55,500 bases of DNA from Bacteroidetes bacterium ADurb.Bin217 (GCA_002069975.1 MWCJ01000013.1:1-55500); one strand, 5' to 3'. Shown: positions 19,459-30,869, numbered from the stretch's first letter. Numbers and translations are program-made. The notes: generated by a model from the letters alone, not told the origin.

Positions 19459-19952
19459 TAATCTTCAGGATTTACAATTCGATCGACACAAGACAATGAA
19501 ATTTCAGTCTCGTACCCCCTACTTTGACCAAATTGAATTAGCTTTGATTTACGTTGATATTCATCTTCAATAGTTAAGGAACGGTTTTTTCGTTCTAATT
19601 GTTCAAGAATCATTTGCTCGTAATCTACGGAGTCAAAAAAATTATCTAAAGCCGGAGCTACTAAATTTTCATCGTAACCTTTCAATTTTAGATTAAAGCG
19701 AATTTTAACTCGTCCCCACTTATTGTAATAATATTTTCCGCGAATATACGACTCCACATATCTGTCGTTGTTAATAAACCCGTCTTTTTTAAGAGAATCG
19801 AGAATTGCCTGAGATTTTTTTTCGTCAATTCCCCAATTAAATAATTTTTGTTTCACATCAAATTCGCAACGTTCCATTTTGCTGCAATACGACATTAATT
19901 TTTCTTTTGCTTTTTCGGCAGGTAAAATTCGTTTATTCATAGATTCGCTCAA
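19458..19952 (-). CDS. recX: Regulatory protein RecX
   Basis: 164-residue helical-repeat protein that binds RecA filaments and limits recombination and SOS activity. Family marks are the segment AKEKLMSYCSKMERCEFDVK, then LFNWGIDEKKSQAILDSLKKDG and the central FINNDRYVESYIRGKYYYNKWG. recA is not in the window. Its 3' end abuts MITE-like copy B, so the extreme C-terminus or stop codon may have been shaped by that insertion. It is divergent from gyrB across 233 bp. Confidence 0.9.
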   Translation of the reverse strand: MSESMNKRILPAEKAKEKLMSYCSKMERCEFDVKQKLFNWGIDEKKSQAILDSLKKDGFINNDRYVESYIRGKYYYNKWGRVKIRFNLKLKGYDENLVAPALDNFFDSVDYEQMILEQLERKNRSLTIEDEYQRKSKLIQFGQSRGYETEISLSCVDRIVNPED

Positions 19953-20158
19953 TTTTTAATTACGTACGGTAAAAATATATACTTATTTTAAAAAAACAAT
20001 AGGAAGTACGAAATTTGAAAAAAAATTACTATAAGACTTCACTAAATGTTACAAAACTGTTGATAAGTTATTAATAGTTTAGCTTTTTTTTTAGGTAAAA
20101 ACAAAATTCTATTTTGTACATTCGTTCGAATAAAATAATGATACATATAAATTTTTAA

Positions 20159-22135
<1,977 letters not shown>

Positions 22136-22186
22136 AACGATGTCCATATTTTTTTGGAAACCGATAGTGCGTGTTATTTTTTTATG

Positions 22187-22194
22187 TATTTTTG
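22187..22194 (+). promoter_or_regulatory. Possible -7 box upstream of dnaN
   Basis: TATTTTTG fits TAnnTTTG and ends 29 bases before the dnaN ATG. The nearest TTTG upstream is 30 bases away, too far for a standard spacer, so only the -7 part is supported. Confidence 0.35.
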
Positions 22195-22223
22195 TTTAAT
22201 ATCAAAATATAAGAAATTATTGT

Positions 22224-23345
22224 ATGGAATTTATAGTATCAACATCTGATCTTTTGAGTCAATTAAATATTGTAAAAAGTGTAATTAACTCAAAAAACAC
22301 CTTACCTATATTAGACAATTTTTTGTTTAAACTCGAAGGAAGCACCCTTAAAATTGCAGCTTCAGACCTTGAAACCACATTAAATACTCAAATGGAGTTG
22401 AAAAATGCAAAAGGTAAAGGCACTATTGCAATTGAAGCAAAACGATTAACAGACCTTTTAAAAGAATTTACCGACCAACCATTAACATTCAAAATCAATT
22501 TAGAAAATTATCAAATTGATATACTTTCAGCAAGTGGTAAATTTACCATAGTTGGACAAAATGGTGATGAATTTCCTAAATTACCTCAACTTGAAGAGGA
22601 ATTTACATCAATTTCTATACAATCGGAGTATTTTCAAAAAGGTATTACCAGCACCCTATTTGCAACCGGCGACGATGAAATGCGTCCTGTTATGAACGGT
22701 ATTTTAGTTGAAATTTCCGACAAACATTTTAGACTTGTTGCTACCGATTCACATAAATTAGCTCGATATACACGTTTAGACATTACATCGGATAAAAGTG
22801 CATCGTTTATTTTACCTAAAAAAACAGCAAATATTCTTAAAAATATTTTAGCAAAAGATGGTAATTCTATAACCATAGAATTCGACAACAAAAATGCTTT
22901 TTTTAATCTTACCGATTACAGATTGGTATGTCGTTTAATCGAAGGGAAATATCCTGCATACTCGGCGGTAATACCAACTCAAAATCCAAATAAATTATTG
23001 GTTGACCGTATTGACTTTTTCAATAAATTAAAAGTAGTATCATTATTTGCTAATCCGGCAAGCAACTTAGCTAAACTCGAAATGGGGGGTGCTAGTTTAC
23101 TTATTTCGGCACAAGACATCGATTTTTCTACTTCAGGTCAAGAACAATTAAACTGCCGATACGAAGGCGACGAAATGGTTATTGGTTTTAAATCAAAATT
23201 CTTACTCGACATTTTACAAAACATCAACAGTGTAGAAGTAAGCATAGAACTTTCTGACCCTTCGCGTGCCGGCATAATAATTCCAATAGACAAAGAAGAC
23301 ACAAACGAAGATATTCTGATGCTTCTGATGCCTATGATGGTATAA
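22224..23345 (+). CDS. dnaN: DNA polymerase III sliding clamp (beta subunit)
   Basis: 373-residue ring-forming clamp that tethers replicative polymerase to DNA. The N-terminus MEFIVSTSDLLSQLNIVKSV, the segment LPILDNFLFKLEG, the DDEMRPVMNGILVE strand and the VATDSHKLARY motif are typical. The C-terminus ends in a hydrophobic methionine-rich strand (LMLLMPMMV), where the family has its peptide-binding pocket residues. Length is normal. It lies downstream of gyrB and is followed by a strong terminator at 23367-23394. Confidence 0.97.
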   Translation: MEFIVSTSDLLSQLNIVKSVINSKNTLPILDNFLFKLEGSTLKIAASDLETTLNTQMELKNAKGKGTIAIEAKRLTDLLKEFTDQPLTFKINLENYQIDILSASGKFTIVGQNGDEFPKLPQLEEEFTSISIQSEYFQKGITSTLFATGDDEMRPVMNGILVEISDKHFRLVATDSHKLARYTRLDITSDKSASFILPKKTANILKNILAKDGNSITIEFDNKNAFFNLTDYRLVCRLIEGKYPAYSAVIPTQNPNKLLVDRIDFFNKLKVVSLFANPASNLAKLEMGGASLLISAQDIDFSTSGQEQLNCRYEGDEMVIGFKSKFLLDILQNINSVEVSIELSDPSRAGIIIPIDKEDTNEDILMLLMPMMV

Positions 23346-23366
23346 CAATATTAGTATACAACACAA

Positions 23367-23394
23367 AGGGAGAGATTGTTCTCCCTTTTTTTTT
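23367..23394 (+). terminator. Rho-independent terminator of dnaN
   Basis: Perfect arms AGGGAGA (23367-23373) and TCTCCCT (23380-23386) with a 6-base loop are followed by eight T residues. An in-frame ATG at 23376 lies inside this loop, which argues against it as the start of the next gene. Confidence 0.93.
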
Positions 23395-23402
23395 CTATAC
23401 CT

Positions 23403-24173
23403 ATGACTCAATTACAATTACAACGTCCTCTTGCATTTTTTGATGTAGAAACAACCGGAATAAATATAGTTACCGATAGAATTATTGAAATTGCAATACT
23501 CAAAATTATGCCCAACGGAAGTGAACATAGTGCTACATATCGTATCAATCCACAAATGCCTATTCCTCCCAAATCTTCAGAAATTCATGGAATATTCGAC
23601 GCTGATGTTGCCGACAAACCAACATTTGCTGAAATTGGCAAAGAAATTTTACAGTTTTTAAACGACTGTGACATAGCCGGCTACAATTCAAATAAATTTG
23701 ATATTCCGATTTTAGCTGAAGAATTTGCACGAGCAAGTATTGACTTTAATTGGGACAAACGCAAATTTGTAGATGTACACGTATTGTTTTTGAAAAAAGA
23801 AGCACGCACATTATCGGCTGCATACCAATTTTATTGCAAAAAAGATTTAGAAAATGCACATTCTGCCGATGCAGATACCCGTGCTACATACGAAGTATTA
23901 TTGGCACAATTAGAACGCTATCCTGATTTGCAAAACGAAATTACTTTTTTAAGTGAATTTACATCACATACCAACAATGTAGACTTTGCCGGTAGAATAA
24001 TATACGATGATAAAAAACAAGAGATTTTTAATTTTGGGAAATATAAAGGTATGCTCGTTACTGATGTATTTAAAAAAGATCCAAATTATTACAATTGGAT
24101 GATGAACGGAGAATTTCATTCGCATACTAAACAAGTAATTACGGCAATTAAATTAAGAGAATTTAACAAATAA
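23403..24173 (+). CDS. DnaQ-like 3'-5' exonuclease
   Basis: 256-residue DEDD-family exonuclease related to the epsilon proofreading subunit and to RNase T. Exo I is FFDVETTG with the two metal-binding acids, exo II lies in GYNSNKFDIPIL, and exo III is HSADADTRATYEVL with the usual His and Asp. The C-terminal part (FGKYKGMLVTDVFKKDPNYYNWM) is a small accessory domain often attached to such Bacteroidota nucleases. The start is taken at 23403, because the upstream in-frame ATG lies in the dnaN terminator. It may act in replication or repair; it is not a demonstrated polymerase subunit. Confidence 0.88.
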   Translation: MTQLQLQRPLAFFDVETTGINIVTDRIIEIAILKIMPNGSEHSATYRINPQMPIPPKSSEIHGIFDADVADKPTFAEIGKEILQFLNDCDIAGYNSNKFDIPILAEEFARASIDFNWDKRKFVDVHVLFLKKEARTLSAAYQFYCKKDLENAHSADADTRATYEVLLAQLERYPDLQNEITFLSEFTSHTNNVDFAGRIIYDDKKQEIFNFGKYKGMLVTDVFKKDPNYYNWMMNGEFHSHTKQVITAIKLREFNK

Positions 24174-24196
24174 CACCTCGTATTTTAAGTTATAAT

Positions 24197-24781
24197 ATGA
24201 AAATTCTGGCTATTGAACAATCTATTTTAACAGATACAGAATCTGCATTGCAAGACCTTGTATGTTACCCCGACTCAAGCTTATTGCGAAATAACGATGC
24301 TTTTTATATCCCTAATTTTTCTAAACATATTTCAGCATCTATTGGAATATATGTTTGTATACATAAAATTGGCAAGCACATACACTATAAGTATATTCAT
24401 AGATATTATAACGCATGCGGTATTGCAATAAATTTTATAGCTTCCGACTATAAAGAATTACTTCAAAAACAAGGATTACAAACCGATACTGCACGAGGTT
24501 TTGATCATTCGTTTGCTATAAGTTCACCTATTCAAATAGCAGAAATACCATTTGCTGATTGTAATTTTACCTGTACTTACAACTCGCAAACATATAAAAT
24601 ACAAGGACAACAAATTGAAGATCAACTATACAACTCATTTGCACGTATTTCCGAATTTTATACTATAAAAATTGGCGATATTTTTTTTCTCTCTTTATGG
24701 CATATCCCTATGGTAACAATAGGAGACATATTTGAATGTCATATAATATCGAAACATGTATTACACTGCCACGTTCAATAA
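24197..24781 (+). CDS. FAH-fold protein lacking the metal-binding residues
   Basis: 194 residues, recognisably related to fumarylacetoacetate hydrolase-like proteins of Bacteroidota. Matching segments are the PDSSLLRNNDAFYIPNFSK start, IHKIGKHIHYKYIHRYYNACG, the LQKQGLQTDTARGFDHSF region and the final FYTIKIGDIFFLS ... IGDIFECHI strands. Active members carry an ExE pair (as in YEVEL) and an Asp (GIDFTARD) that bind Mg2+. Here those places read SIGIYV and AINFIASD, so all three ligands are gone. It is probably a pseudoenzyme or a decayed gene that remains open. It is followed after 1 bp by a NUDIX gene. Confidence 0.7.
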   Translation: MKILAIEQSILTDTESALQDLVCYPDSSLLRNNDAFYIPNFSKHISASIGIYVCIHKIGKHIHYKYIHRYYNACGIAINFIASDYKELLQKQGLQTDTARGFDHSFAISSPIQIAEIPFADCNFTCTYNSQTYKIQGQQIEDQLYNSFARISEFYTIKIGDIFFLSLWHIPMVTIGDIFECHIISKHVLHCHVQ

Positions 24782-24782
24782 T

Positions 24783-25397
24783 ATGAATACCACAGAATCA
24801 TATATACGCAAAAAACTATCTGAACATACACACAACAAGTACACTAAGCATTACATGGCTCCTTCGTTCAGAGGAGAATACGATAATACAATAACGCCCA
24901 AAGAAAGTGCAGTCCTAATTTTACTTATACCACATTCAAATTCATTTTCTTTAATTTACATACAACGTACACATAATTTATACGACAAGCACAGTGGGCA
25001 AATTTCATTTCCCGGTGGAGGATATTCGACAACTGACAACAATTTACAAGAAACAGCAATTCGTGAAACATACGAAGAAATTGGGATTGAAATTGAACCA
25101 GAATGGATAGCAGGAACTCTTTCGAACCAATACATACCAATAAGTAATTATAATGTTCGGCCATTTGTTGCAATAATGCCACAAAAGCCAAAAGAATATA
25201 AATTGCAAGCCTCGGAAATTTCAAAGGTTATTGAAATTCCTTTACCCCATTTACAAAACAAATTACATATTTATACAAAACATATTTTACACAACGGTAG
25301 AGATATAGAAATTCCCTATTACGCTTGGTTTGAATATGAAATTTGGGGAGCCACAGCTATGATTACCGAAGAATTTATAGAATGTATTACCAACTAA
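24783..25397 (+). CDS. NUDIX hydrolase, CoA-pyrophosphatase-like
   Basis: NUDIX enzyme of about 204 residues, resembling the NudL/CoA diphosphatase group that cleaves coenzyme A or related dinucleotides. The NUDIX box runs from GGGYSTTDNNLQETAI through RETYEEIGI, with REx2EE intact. The preceding strand HSGQISFPGGG matches the CoA-type signature. The start is set at 24783, one base after the previous stop; an earlier in-frame ATG at 24756 would overlap that gene by 26 bp. It ends convergently with the methyltransferase gene, the two overlapping by 4 bp. Confidence 0.87.
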   Translation: MNTTESYIRKKLSEHTHNKYTKHYMAPSFRGEYDNTITPKESAVLILLIPHSNSFSLIYIQRTHNLYDKHSGQISFPGGGYSTTDNNLQETAIRETYEEIGIEIEPEWIAGTLSNQYIPISNYNVRPFVAIMPQKPKEYKLQASEISKVIEIPLPHLQNKLHIYTKHILHNGRDIEIPYYAWFEYEIWGATAMITEEFIECITN

Positions 25398-26788
25398 GTT
25401 AGTATAGACCACATATCGTCTTTACGTAAAGTCATTTTAATGCTCCATTCTTGAGGATATGGATTATTGGCTCTATTACCAATGTTTTTAACAAATCCTA
25501 TAGATACACCTTTGTACGTAAGCTGAATCCAACCTTTTGACATACCTTCAATAATCAATGCTTCTTTTTTAAAATAACGTAATGCTGTTTCTAAATCAAC
25601 ATCGAGTCTTGGCAAAATTGAAGCATTAAAACTATTGGCAAATGCCAAACCTGGCATGGGATTAAGTTTGTGCCCCTGAATATGCACCAAAGGAATTCCG
25701 GCATGAATTATATTGCAATGTAAAAATATATCGAGTAAAAATTTTCTATAATCTTTAGAAAACGACCACAAAACATCCTTTTGACGCTCGTATACAATGC
25801 TTTGATGATGTTGGATAAGATTTGAAAAATGCAATCTATTTTTTTCGGGGATTATAGTAATATTTTTAGCTTGAGGAATTCGTTTAGGTGGCACATACGA
25901 ATTTCCGTTTTGTTTCTTTATAACCGAAATACAAAACCCTTCGCCTTTGGTTTTGTGAGGAAAAAATCGATAACAAACAGCTTGCTTATACACATGCTCA
26001 GTAATATTCCACTCGGGTAGACATTGTACCGAATCACAAATAGCTCCTGTTTGTTCAATAAACGCTTGAACAACCTTTTCGTTTTCGATTTCATTAAATG
26101 TGCAGGTACTATATATCAATGTTCCGCCCGGAGCAAGAGCATCCCAAATATCGGAAAGAATTCGCATTTGTCGTTTACTACATAAATCAATATGAGCCGG
26201 AGACCATTCTTCAATTGCAGCAGGATCTTTTCGAAACATACCTTCGCCCGAGCAAGGAGCATCTACAATAACAATATCAAAAAAACCGGAAAGAAACGAA
26301 AAATCTTTAGGGTCGTTATTTGTAACAACACAATTAGATTTTCCCCATTTAATGATATTTTCGGACAAAATATGAGCTCTGCTTCGAATAACCTCATTGG
26401 CAACCAACAAACTACCACGTTGTAGAAGAGAAATAACATGGGTAGATTTACCTCCCGGAGCTGCACATACATCGAGGACTTTGAGTGGTTTTGAAACTGC
26501 CAAAGGAGCAACAATTTGCTCTAAAAACATAGATGAAGCCTCTTGTACATAATATGCACCGGCATGAAAAAGCGGATCTAAAGTAAATACCGGACGTTTG
26601 GGTAAATACATACCATAGGAACTCCAAGGCACCTTTTCTAAATCAGCAGGAATATCTAATTTATTAGGATTACATCGTAGCGATATGGGTGTTGGGTTGT
26701 GCAGTATTGCATGATACAATTGTGAAGCATCGGTAATATGACTAACACTCTTACATACATGCAAAATAGAAGCTTCGCTTTGTTTCAT
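25394..26788 (-). CDS. RsmF/NOP2-family RNA (cytosine-C5) methyltransferase
   Basis: 464-residue SAM-dependent methyltransferase of the NOL1/NOP2/Sun group. The SAM-binding motif VLDVCAAPGGKSTHV, the catalytic DAPCSGEGMFRKDP (cysteine of motif IV) and the second cysteine in IYSTCTFNEIENE are present. The C-terminal third, with the MPGLAFANSF and ALRYFKKEAL segments, resembles the PUA-like region of RsmF rather than RsmB, so 16S or 23S rRNA is the likely substrate. It is preceded on the same strand, 10 bp away, by the OmpA lipoprotein gene. Confidence 0.88.
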   Translation of the reverse strand: MKQSEASILHVCKSVSHITDASQLYHAILHNPTPISLRCNPNKLDIPADLEKVPWSSYGMYLPKRPVFTLDPLFHAGAYYVQEASSMFLEQIVAPLAVSKPLKVLDVCAAPGGKSTHVISLLQRGSLLVANEVIRSRAHILSENIIKWGKSNCVVTNNDPKDFSFLSGFFDIVIVDAPCSGEGMFRKDPAAIEEWSPAHIDLCSKRQMRILSDIWDALAPGGTLIYSTCTFNEIENEKVVQAFIEQTGAICDSVQCLPEWNITEHVYKQAVCYRFFPHKTKGEGFCISVIKKQNGNSYVPPKRIPQAKNITIIPEKNRLHFSNLIQHHQSIVYERQKDVLWSFSKDYRKFLLDIFLHCNIIHAGIPLVHIQGHKLNPMPGLAFANSFNASILPRLDVDLETALRYFKKEALIIEGMSKGWIQLTYKGVSIGFVKNIGNRANNPYPQEWSIKMTLRKDDMWSILT

Positions 26789-26798
26789 GCATTTGGAC

Positions 26799-27794
26799 TT
26801 ATTTACTCTGAATTATATTATACAATTCTTGTAAATCGGGTGTTAAAATAATTTCACTACGTCTATTTTTAGCACGTCCTGCTGTTGTATTAGAATTATC
26901 AATCGGCGAAAATTGTCCTCTACCGGCTACAGTAATTCGCTTACCAGTAATCTTGGAATTATCAAGTAAAATATACGAAATAGCAAGAGCACGTTTGGTA
27001 CTTAATTCCCAATTAAGTTTTTCGCCCCCGGTATTATCGGTATGCCCTTCTACGGTAATATTAATATCGGGATTTTGTTCGAGCACTACAGCTAATTTTT
27101 TCAAAGCATCTTGTCCTTTATCACTCACATCACTTTTACCTATTTTAAAAAGCAAAGCTTCATCTAAAAGCACATAAATTTTTCCATCGCGTTGCTCAAT
27201 AGTTAAGCCTTGCCCTTCGAATCCCACCAATGCTTTTTCTATTTTTGTACGAAGAGCAATAGCCGCAGAATCTTTTCTGCGAAGAAGCTCTTCCATATCG
27301 GCTAACTGTTTGTTTTTAATAAGAATTTCGTCATTTTTAATACCTAATTCTTTACGAATTTTATCAAGATTTTTACGTTCCAATTCTAAACTTAATCGCA
27401 CTGAATCAAGAGCGTCTTCACGTTTTTGCAACACTGTGCGAGCCGATTGTAATTCTTCGAGCATTTTACGACTTTCAATAGCACTTTGCTGAACCAATTT
27501 AGTTTGTTTGGCATTTAAATTCTCATTTAATTTTTTTAAATCAGCATTTTCTAACGATAAATTTGTTATAGTCCTATTTTTTGAAGCAGAATCGGCACGT
27601 AAATTCACACTCTCTGTTTCAAGTTTTGAATGACGTTCTTGTAATTGATTTAATTCTTTTGAATTACTTGATAGAGCCAGCCGTAATGAATCTTGCGTAC
27701 TAGTACAATGCGATTCTAATGCTTTATACTTTTTGGTGGTAACACATGATGTTACAAACATTACTATACATACAAAAAATAATACTTTTTTCAT
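26799..27794 (-). CDS. OmpA-family lipoprotein with coiled coil
   Basis: 331 residues. A lipoprotein signal peptide ends at the lipobox VTSC with Cys17 as the lipidated residue. Residues about 30-190 are a long heptad-rich coiled coil (Leu, Glu, Lys, Arg). Residues about 205-320 form an OmpA-type peptidoglycan-binding domain with INITVEGHTDNTGGEKLNW and KNRRSEIILTP, including the Asp and Arg that bind diaminopimelate. It probably spaces or tethers the outer membrane to the cell wall. The methyltransferase gene follows after 10 bp, with no obvious functional link. Confidence 0.92.
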   Translation of the reverse strand: MKKVLFFVCIVMFVTSCVTTKKYKALESHCTSTQDSLRLALSSNSKELNQLQERHSKLETESVNLRADSASKNRTITNLSLENADLKKLNENLNAKQTKLVQQSAIESRKMLEELQSARTVLQKREDALDSVRLSLELERKNLDKIRKELGIKNDEILIKNKQLADMEELLRRKDSAAIALRTKIEKALVGFEGQGLTIEQRDGKIYVLLDEALLFKIGKSDVSDKGQDALKKLAVVLEQNPDINITVEGHTDNTGGEKLNWELSTKRALAISYILLDNSKITGKRITVAGRGQFSPIDNSNTTAGRAKNRRSEIILTPDLQELYNIIQSK

Positions 27795-28015
27795 TTGAAT
27801 ACGTTTAAATTATCAATGGCTTACAATATCCCCATTTACATGGATTTAGAATTTAGACAAAAATACTGTTTATTACTTAAAAACGCACATCGTGTTAACA
27901 TCTTTTAATAACTTTAACCATATTAAACCGCCTATTCAAACTACAAAATTTGGGTTTCTATTTGTAGGGTTCTTTATTCCAACCATAAAAAAATATTGTA
28001 ATGGAACATTACAAA

Positions 28016-28954
28016 TTACAACAAACCAACGTTATATAATTGTTGTAATTGTTCAGCCTCTGCAGAATCTAAATAATTATCGTATGACATACAAACACGA
28101 GAAGAACAAGCTATAGCAAACGGAATTACAATATCCCAAAAATCTACAGACACGTATGGCAATGTTTCACCACTTACCTTGTTTACATATAGTGCATATA
28201 GTATAGCAGCATTAAATGTATCACCAGCACCTATTGTACTAACAGGACTAATACAGGGCACAGTATATAGTTTATGCATATGTGATGTAAATATTTCAAC
28301 AGCTTGATTACTTTTAGTAAATACAGCCACCTGCACTCCCTTACTGTATAAAAACTCAAAAATTTCATCAAACCGGGTATGATTAAACAACAAAAGACAA
28401 TCTTCGTGAGAGGCTCTTACAATATGAGCATACGAAATATTTTCGTGTATATAATTCATTTCTACCGAATTCTGATTAATTGGTTTTCGCATATTCGGAT
28501 CGTACATTCTAAGTGCATTTACCCCTATAGCTTTTTGCAATATAGTTACTAATGAATTACGCGAACGTGTATTCATTGCAAACGACGATGAAAACAGCAC
28601 AATATCTTCGGAAACCAAAGGAATAGGTTTACAAATAAACTCCGCTGGTAATTGCTTGTAAAAATTATACGAAGCATTGGAATTGGCATCTAAAAATGCT
28701 AAAGCCAATGATGTAGGATGCGAATCGTAACGAGTTACATAATTTGTTGCAATTGCATGCTTTTCTAAAAAATTCAAACAATGAGAACCAACGGTATCGG
28801 TACCTATTTCGGAAACAAATGAAACCTGTGCCCCCAATTGTGAGCAAGTAACAGCTGAATTCAATGCCGAACCACCAACTTTAGCAGCTATTGGATTCAT
28901 GCGAGAAAACACTATATCGAAAACAGTTTCACCAATTGTATAAACCATATGCAA
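28016..28954 (-). CDS. PfkB-family sugar kinase (fructokinase-like)
   Basis: 312-residue ribokinase/PfkB-family enzyme. The N-terminal glycine-rich segment KVGGSALNSAVTCSQLGA and the C-terminal active-site motif STIGAGDTFNAAIL with its catalytic Asp are clear. The central YDPNMRKPI also fits fructokinases. The exact sugar is not determined. Initiation could be at the first Met or at the third codon (28948), where the sequence VYTIGETVFDI begins the fold. It stands alone; 221 bp separate it from the OmpA lipoprotein gene. Confidence 0.85.
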   Translation of the reverse strand: MHMVYTIGETVFDIVFSRMNPIAAKVGGSALNSAVTCSQLGAQVSFVSEIGTDTVGSHCLNFLEKHAIATNYVTRYDSHPTSLALAFLDANSNASYNFYKQLPAEFICKPIPLVSEDIVLFSSSFAMNTRSRNSLVTILQKAIGVNALRMYDPNMRKPINQNSVEMNYIHENISYAHIVRASHEDCLLLFNHTRFDEIFEFLYSKGVQVAVFTKSNQAVEIFTSHMHKLYTVPCISPVSTIGAGDTFNAAILYALYVNKVSGETLPYVSVDFWDIVIPFAIACSSRVCMSYDNYLDSAEAEQLQQLYNVGLL

Positions 28955-28994
28955 ATATTAGTCTACAAATATATTATAATACGCTAAAAGGAAC

Positions 28995-29027
28995 AAAAAA
29001 AAAGAGGCTACATATAGTAACCTCTTT
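28995..29027 (-). terminator. Terminator after the small conserved gene
   Basis: On the minus strand an 11-bp stem (AAAGAGGTTAC with GTAGCCTCTTT, one G-U pair) and a 5-base loop are followed by a run of T residues. It lies about 55 bp after the stop codon at 29082. Confidence 0.85.
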
Positions 29028-29081
29028 TGTACCCCAAGCGTTTGTGTTGATTAACACTTCAAATGCACATACCTTAGTTAT

Positions 29082-29255
29082 TTAAAAACATGAGCGCAAT
29101 TCTGCATATTCGTGAGTGTAATTAATTTTAACCCAATCTTTTAATTGCTTTGCCTCATCTGTATTTAGGTATGAAATACATTTTTTTAACTCTTTCGTAA
29201 AGAGTTCTTTGTCAAAACTTAATTTCTGTAAAATTACATACGCGTATTCCAACAT
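29082..29255 (-). CDS. Small conserved Bacteroidota protein of unknown function
   Basis: 57 residues from the Met at 29255. The segment EYAYVILQKLSFDKELFTK followed by ELKKC resembles a short protein family common in Bacteroidota genomes, in which a helix with SFDKxLFxKEL is followed by a lysine-rich helix; no function is known to me. An upstream in-frame Met (29312) would add 19 residues with no resemblance, so the shorter start is preferred. It has its own terminator at 28995-29027, which supports it as a real gene. Confidence 0.7.
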   Translation of the reverse strand: MLEYAYVILQKLSFDKELFTKELKKCISYLNTDEAKQLKDWVKINYTHEYAELRSCF

Positions 29256-29905
29256 TTTTTTATGATTATTAATTTTTCTTATAAAGGTATTACATATACA
29301 ACCCAAAAGCAAGGTTTTTATTGTAATCTATTGATGATATAAATCAACTCGTAGTCCTAGCATTTTTACCTGAATTTTTGAAACTTTTTTTAATATTAAA
29401 TTTCACTGTTGTCCGAAATAAAATTTGATAATTATCTGAAATGTCTTATTAATACAGATTAAGCAAAGTATTAAAAAAATATGATACTTCGTTTTTTGTA
29501 TATTTTCTTGTTACTTTTTCTACAGCAAAAAAGTAACCAAAAGTGCCGCCATGCAATACGTAATCTAAAAATATATTCGTTAATGCTGATTTAGCAAAAT
29601 GCCCATGAAAGTCCTGTAATAAACTATTAAACAAAGTGTTGGGCAAGCTGCTAAATCTACGCATTAACTTCATTATTTTTAACGATTACTTAATTGAATG
29701 GCTTTTTAGTAAATCCGGAATTTGGTATTTTTAATATTGTAAATTTTTTATCGGACAATAATGATTAAATTTAACAATTAATTAAAAAACTTAACACACA
29801 TTTAACAACAACAAAAAAAAGAGAAACGTACAAGACACAAAAGGAATTGAGGGCATGAATCATTTTCCGTGCGGAGTCAGCACGATAAACACTGACAAAA
29901 ATGCC
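29256..29905. other. 650-bp gap without a supported gene
   Basis: The gap between the small gene and the secreted protein contains a palindromic stretch around 29512-29537 (TTACTTTTT and AAAAAGTAA arms). A 74-codon minus-strand frame at 29449-29673 has no recognisable domain and a composition like a translated intergenic repeat. No promoter or RNA was recognised with confidence. It may be a decayed insertion. Confidence 0.45.
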
Positions 29906-30712
29906 ATGAAAACACTAAATAACTTTCGCAACAAAATTACATTTTCAATTACATTAGTAATTAGCTTAACTTTTATAGGATACAGCAATAATCCCGAAGT
30001 TCAGCCTTCTATATACAGTATTGATGTTTGCTCAAACAATGAATGGTTTGATGTTCCAATAGAAATATCAGAACCTGTAGTAGGCTGTATAGGATTTGAT
30101 ATTGCAATACAATTCGACTCACATTTAGCTACACCTACAGGAGTTGTAATGCTAAACAATTCACTTATAGATGCTCATGCACTATCATACATAACAAATA
30201 TAGTAGATGAAACAATATACATCTCTATTTTTTTAAACGGCAACGGTGGATTAGAAATATTTAATGGTAAAGGCTCTATTGCTACAGTAGAATTCAAGAA
30301 AAACAATACATTCGAAACGCCACTTGTACTAAATACAATAATTACCGAAAGTTATGAAACATATACCCAACAAAAAAGAATAGCTCCAATACATTGTATA
30401 GAAAGCAATTGTGGCGAAAGGAATGCAAAAGAATTCCCCAAATCATATGGCCCCATAGTACAAAATAACTTAATAATAGAATTAGAAGCAATTGCATACC
30501 CAAACCCTGTAAAAAACTCGCTTACAATTCTTTGCAATCAAACAGCAACTATTAGAATACAAGACGCTTCAAATCAGATAAAAGGAATTTTCGACAATAT
30601 TCCGGCAGAAAAACCATATACTATTGATATTTCAAATTTACAATCGGGCTTATATTTTATAACAGTATCAAATTCAGTTCAACTCAAAAAATTATATATA
30701 ATAAAACAATAA
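29906..30712 (+). CDS. Secreted protein with cohesin-like domain and T9SS sorting signal
   Basis: About 268 residues. From the Met at 29906 a typical signal peptide follows (KITFSITLVISLTFIG). The first half has alternating strands (SIYSIDVCSNNEWFDVPI, GCIGFDIAIQFDSH) like cohesin-type beta-sandwiches. The last 75 residues are a type A sorting domain of the Por/type IX secretion system: AYPNPVKNSLTI, then SGLYFITVSN and the final KKLYIIKQ. It is therefore exported and likely attached to the cell surface. An upstream in-frame ATG (29855) would put 17 extra residues before the signal peptide and is less likely. The ligand is unknown. Confidence 0.82.
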   Translation: MKTLNNFRNKITFSITLVISLTFIGYSNNPEVQPSIYSIDVCSNNEWFDVPIEISEPVVGCIGFDIAIQFDSHLATPTGVVMLNNSLIDAHALSYITNIVDETIYISIFLNGNGGLEIFNGKGSIATVEFKKNNTFETPLVLNTIITESYETYTQQKRIAPIHCIESNCGERNAKEFPKSYGPIVQNNLIIELEAIAYPNPVKNSLTILCNQTATIRIQDASNQIKGIFDNIPAEKPYTIDISNLQSGLYFITVSNSVQLKKLYIIKQ

Positions 30713-30730
30713 TTTTTATAATCAACATTT

Positions 30731-30741
30731 AGAAACTGTTT
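30731..30741 (+). repeat. Lone end of the MITE-like repeat
   Basis: AGAAACTGTTT followed by AAATT is identical to the left terminus of copy A. No matching right terminus occurs in the next 130 bp, so this is a remnant or a chance match 18 bp after the secreted protein gene. Confidence 0.4.
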
Positions 30742-30869
30742 AAATTGCAGTATACACTCTATGATATATATACAACTGTTAATAATTTGGTAATATTTAT
30801 CGCAGTAAGATTCAAAATTGCCTCAATAAAAATGAGTATTTTTGATATTATTTATTAATAGAAAAGAAT

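Noticed and set aside
23376..23402. Upstream start for the exonuclease gene
   Set aside because: The ATG at 23376 lies in the loop of the dnaN terminator; the ATG at 23403 gives a normal N-terminus.
29449..29673. 74-codon open frame on the minus strand
   Set aside because: No known domain, no promoter and a repeat-like DNA context with a TTACTTTTT/AAAAAGTAA palindrome. It is kept only as part of the described gap.
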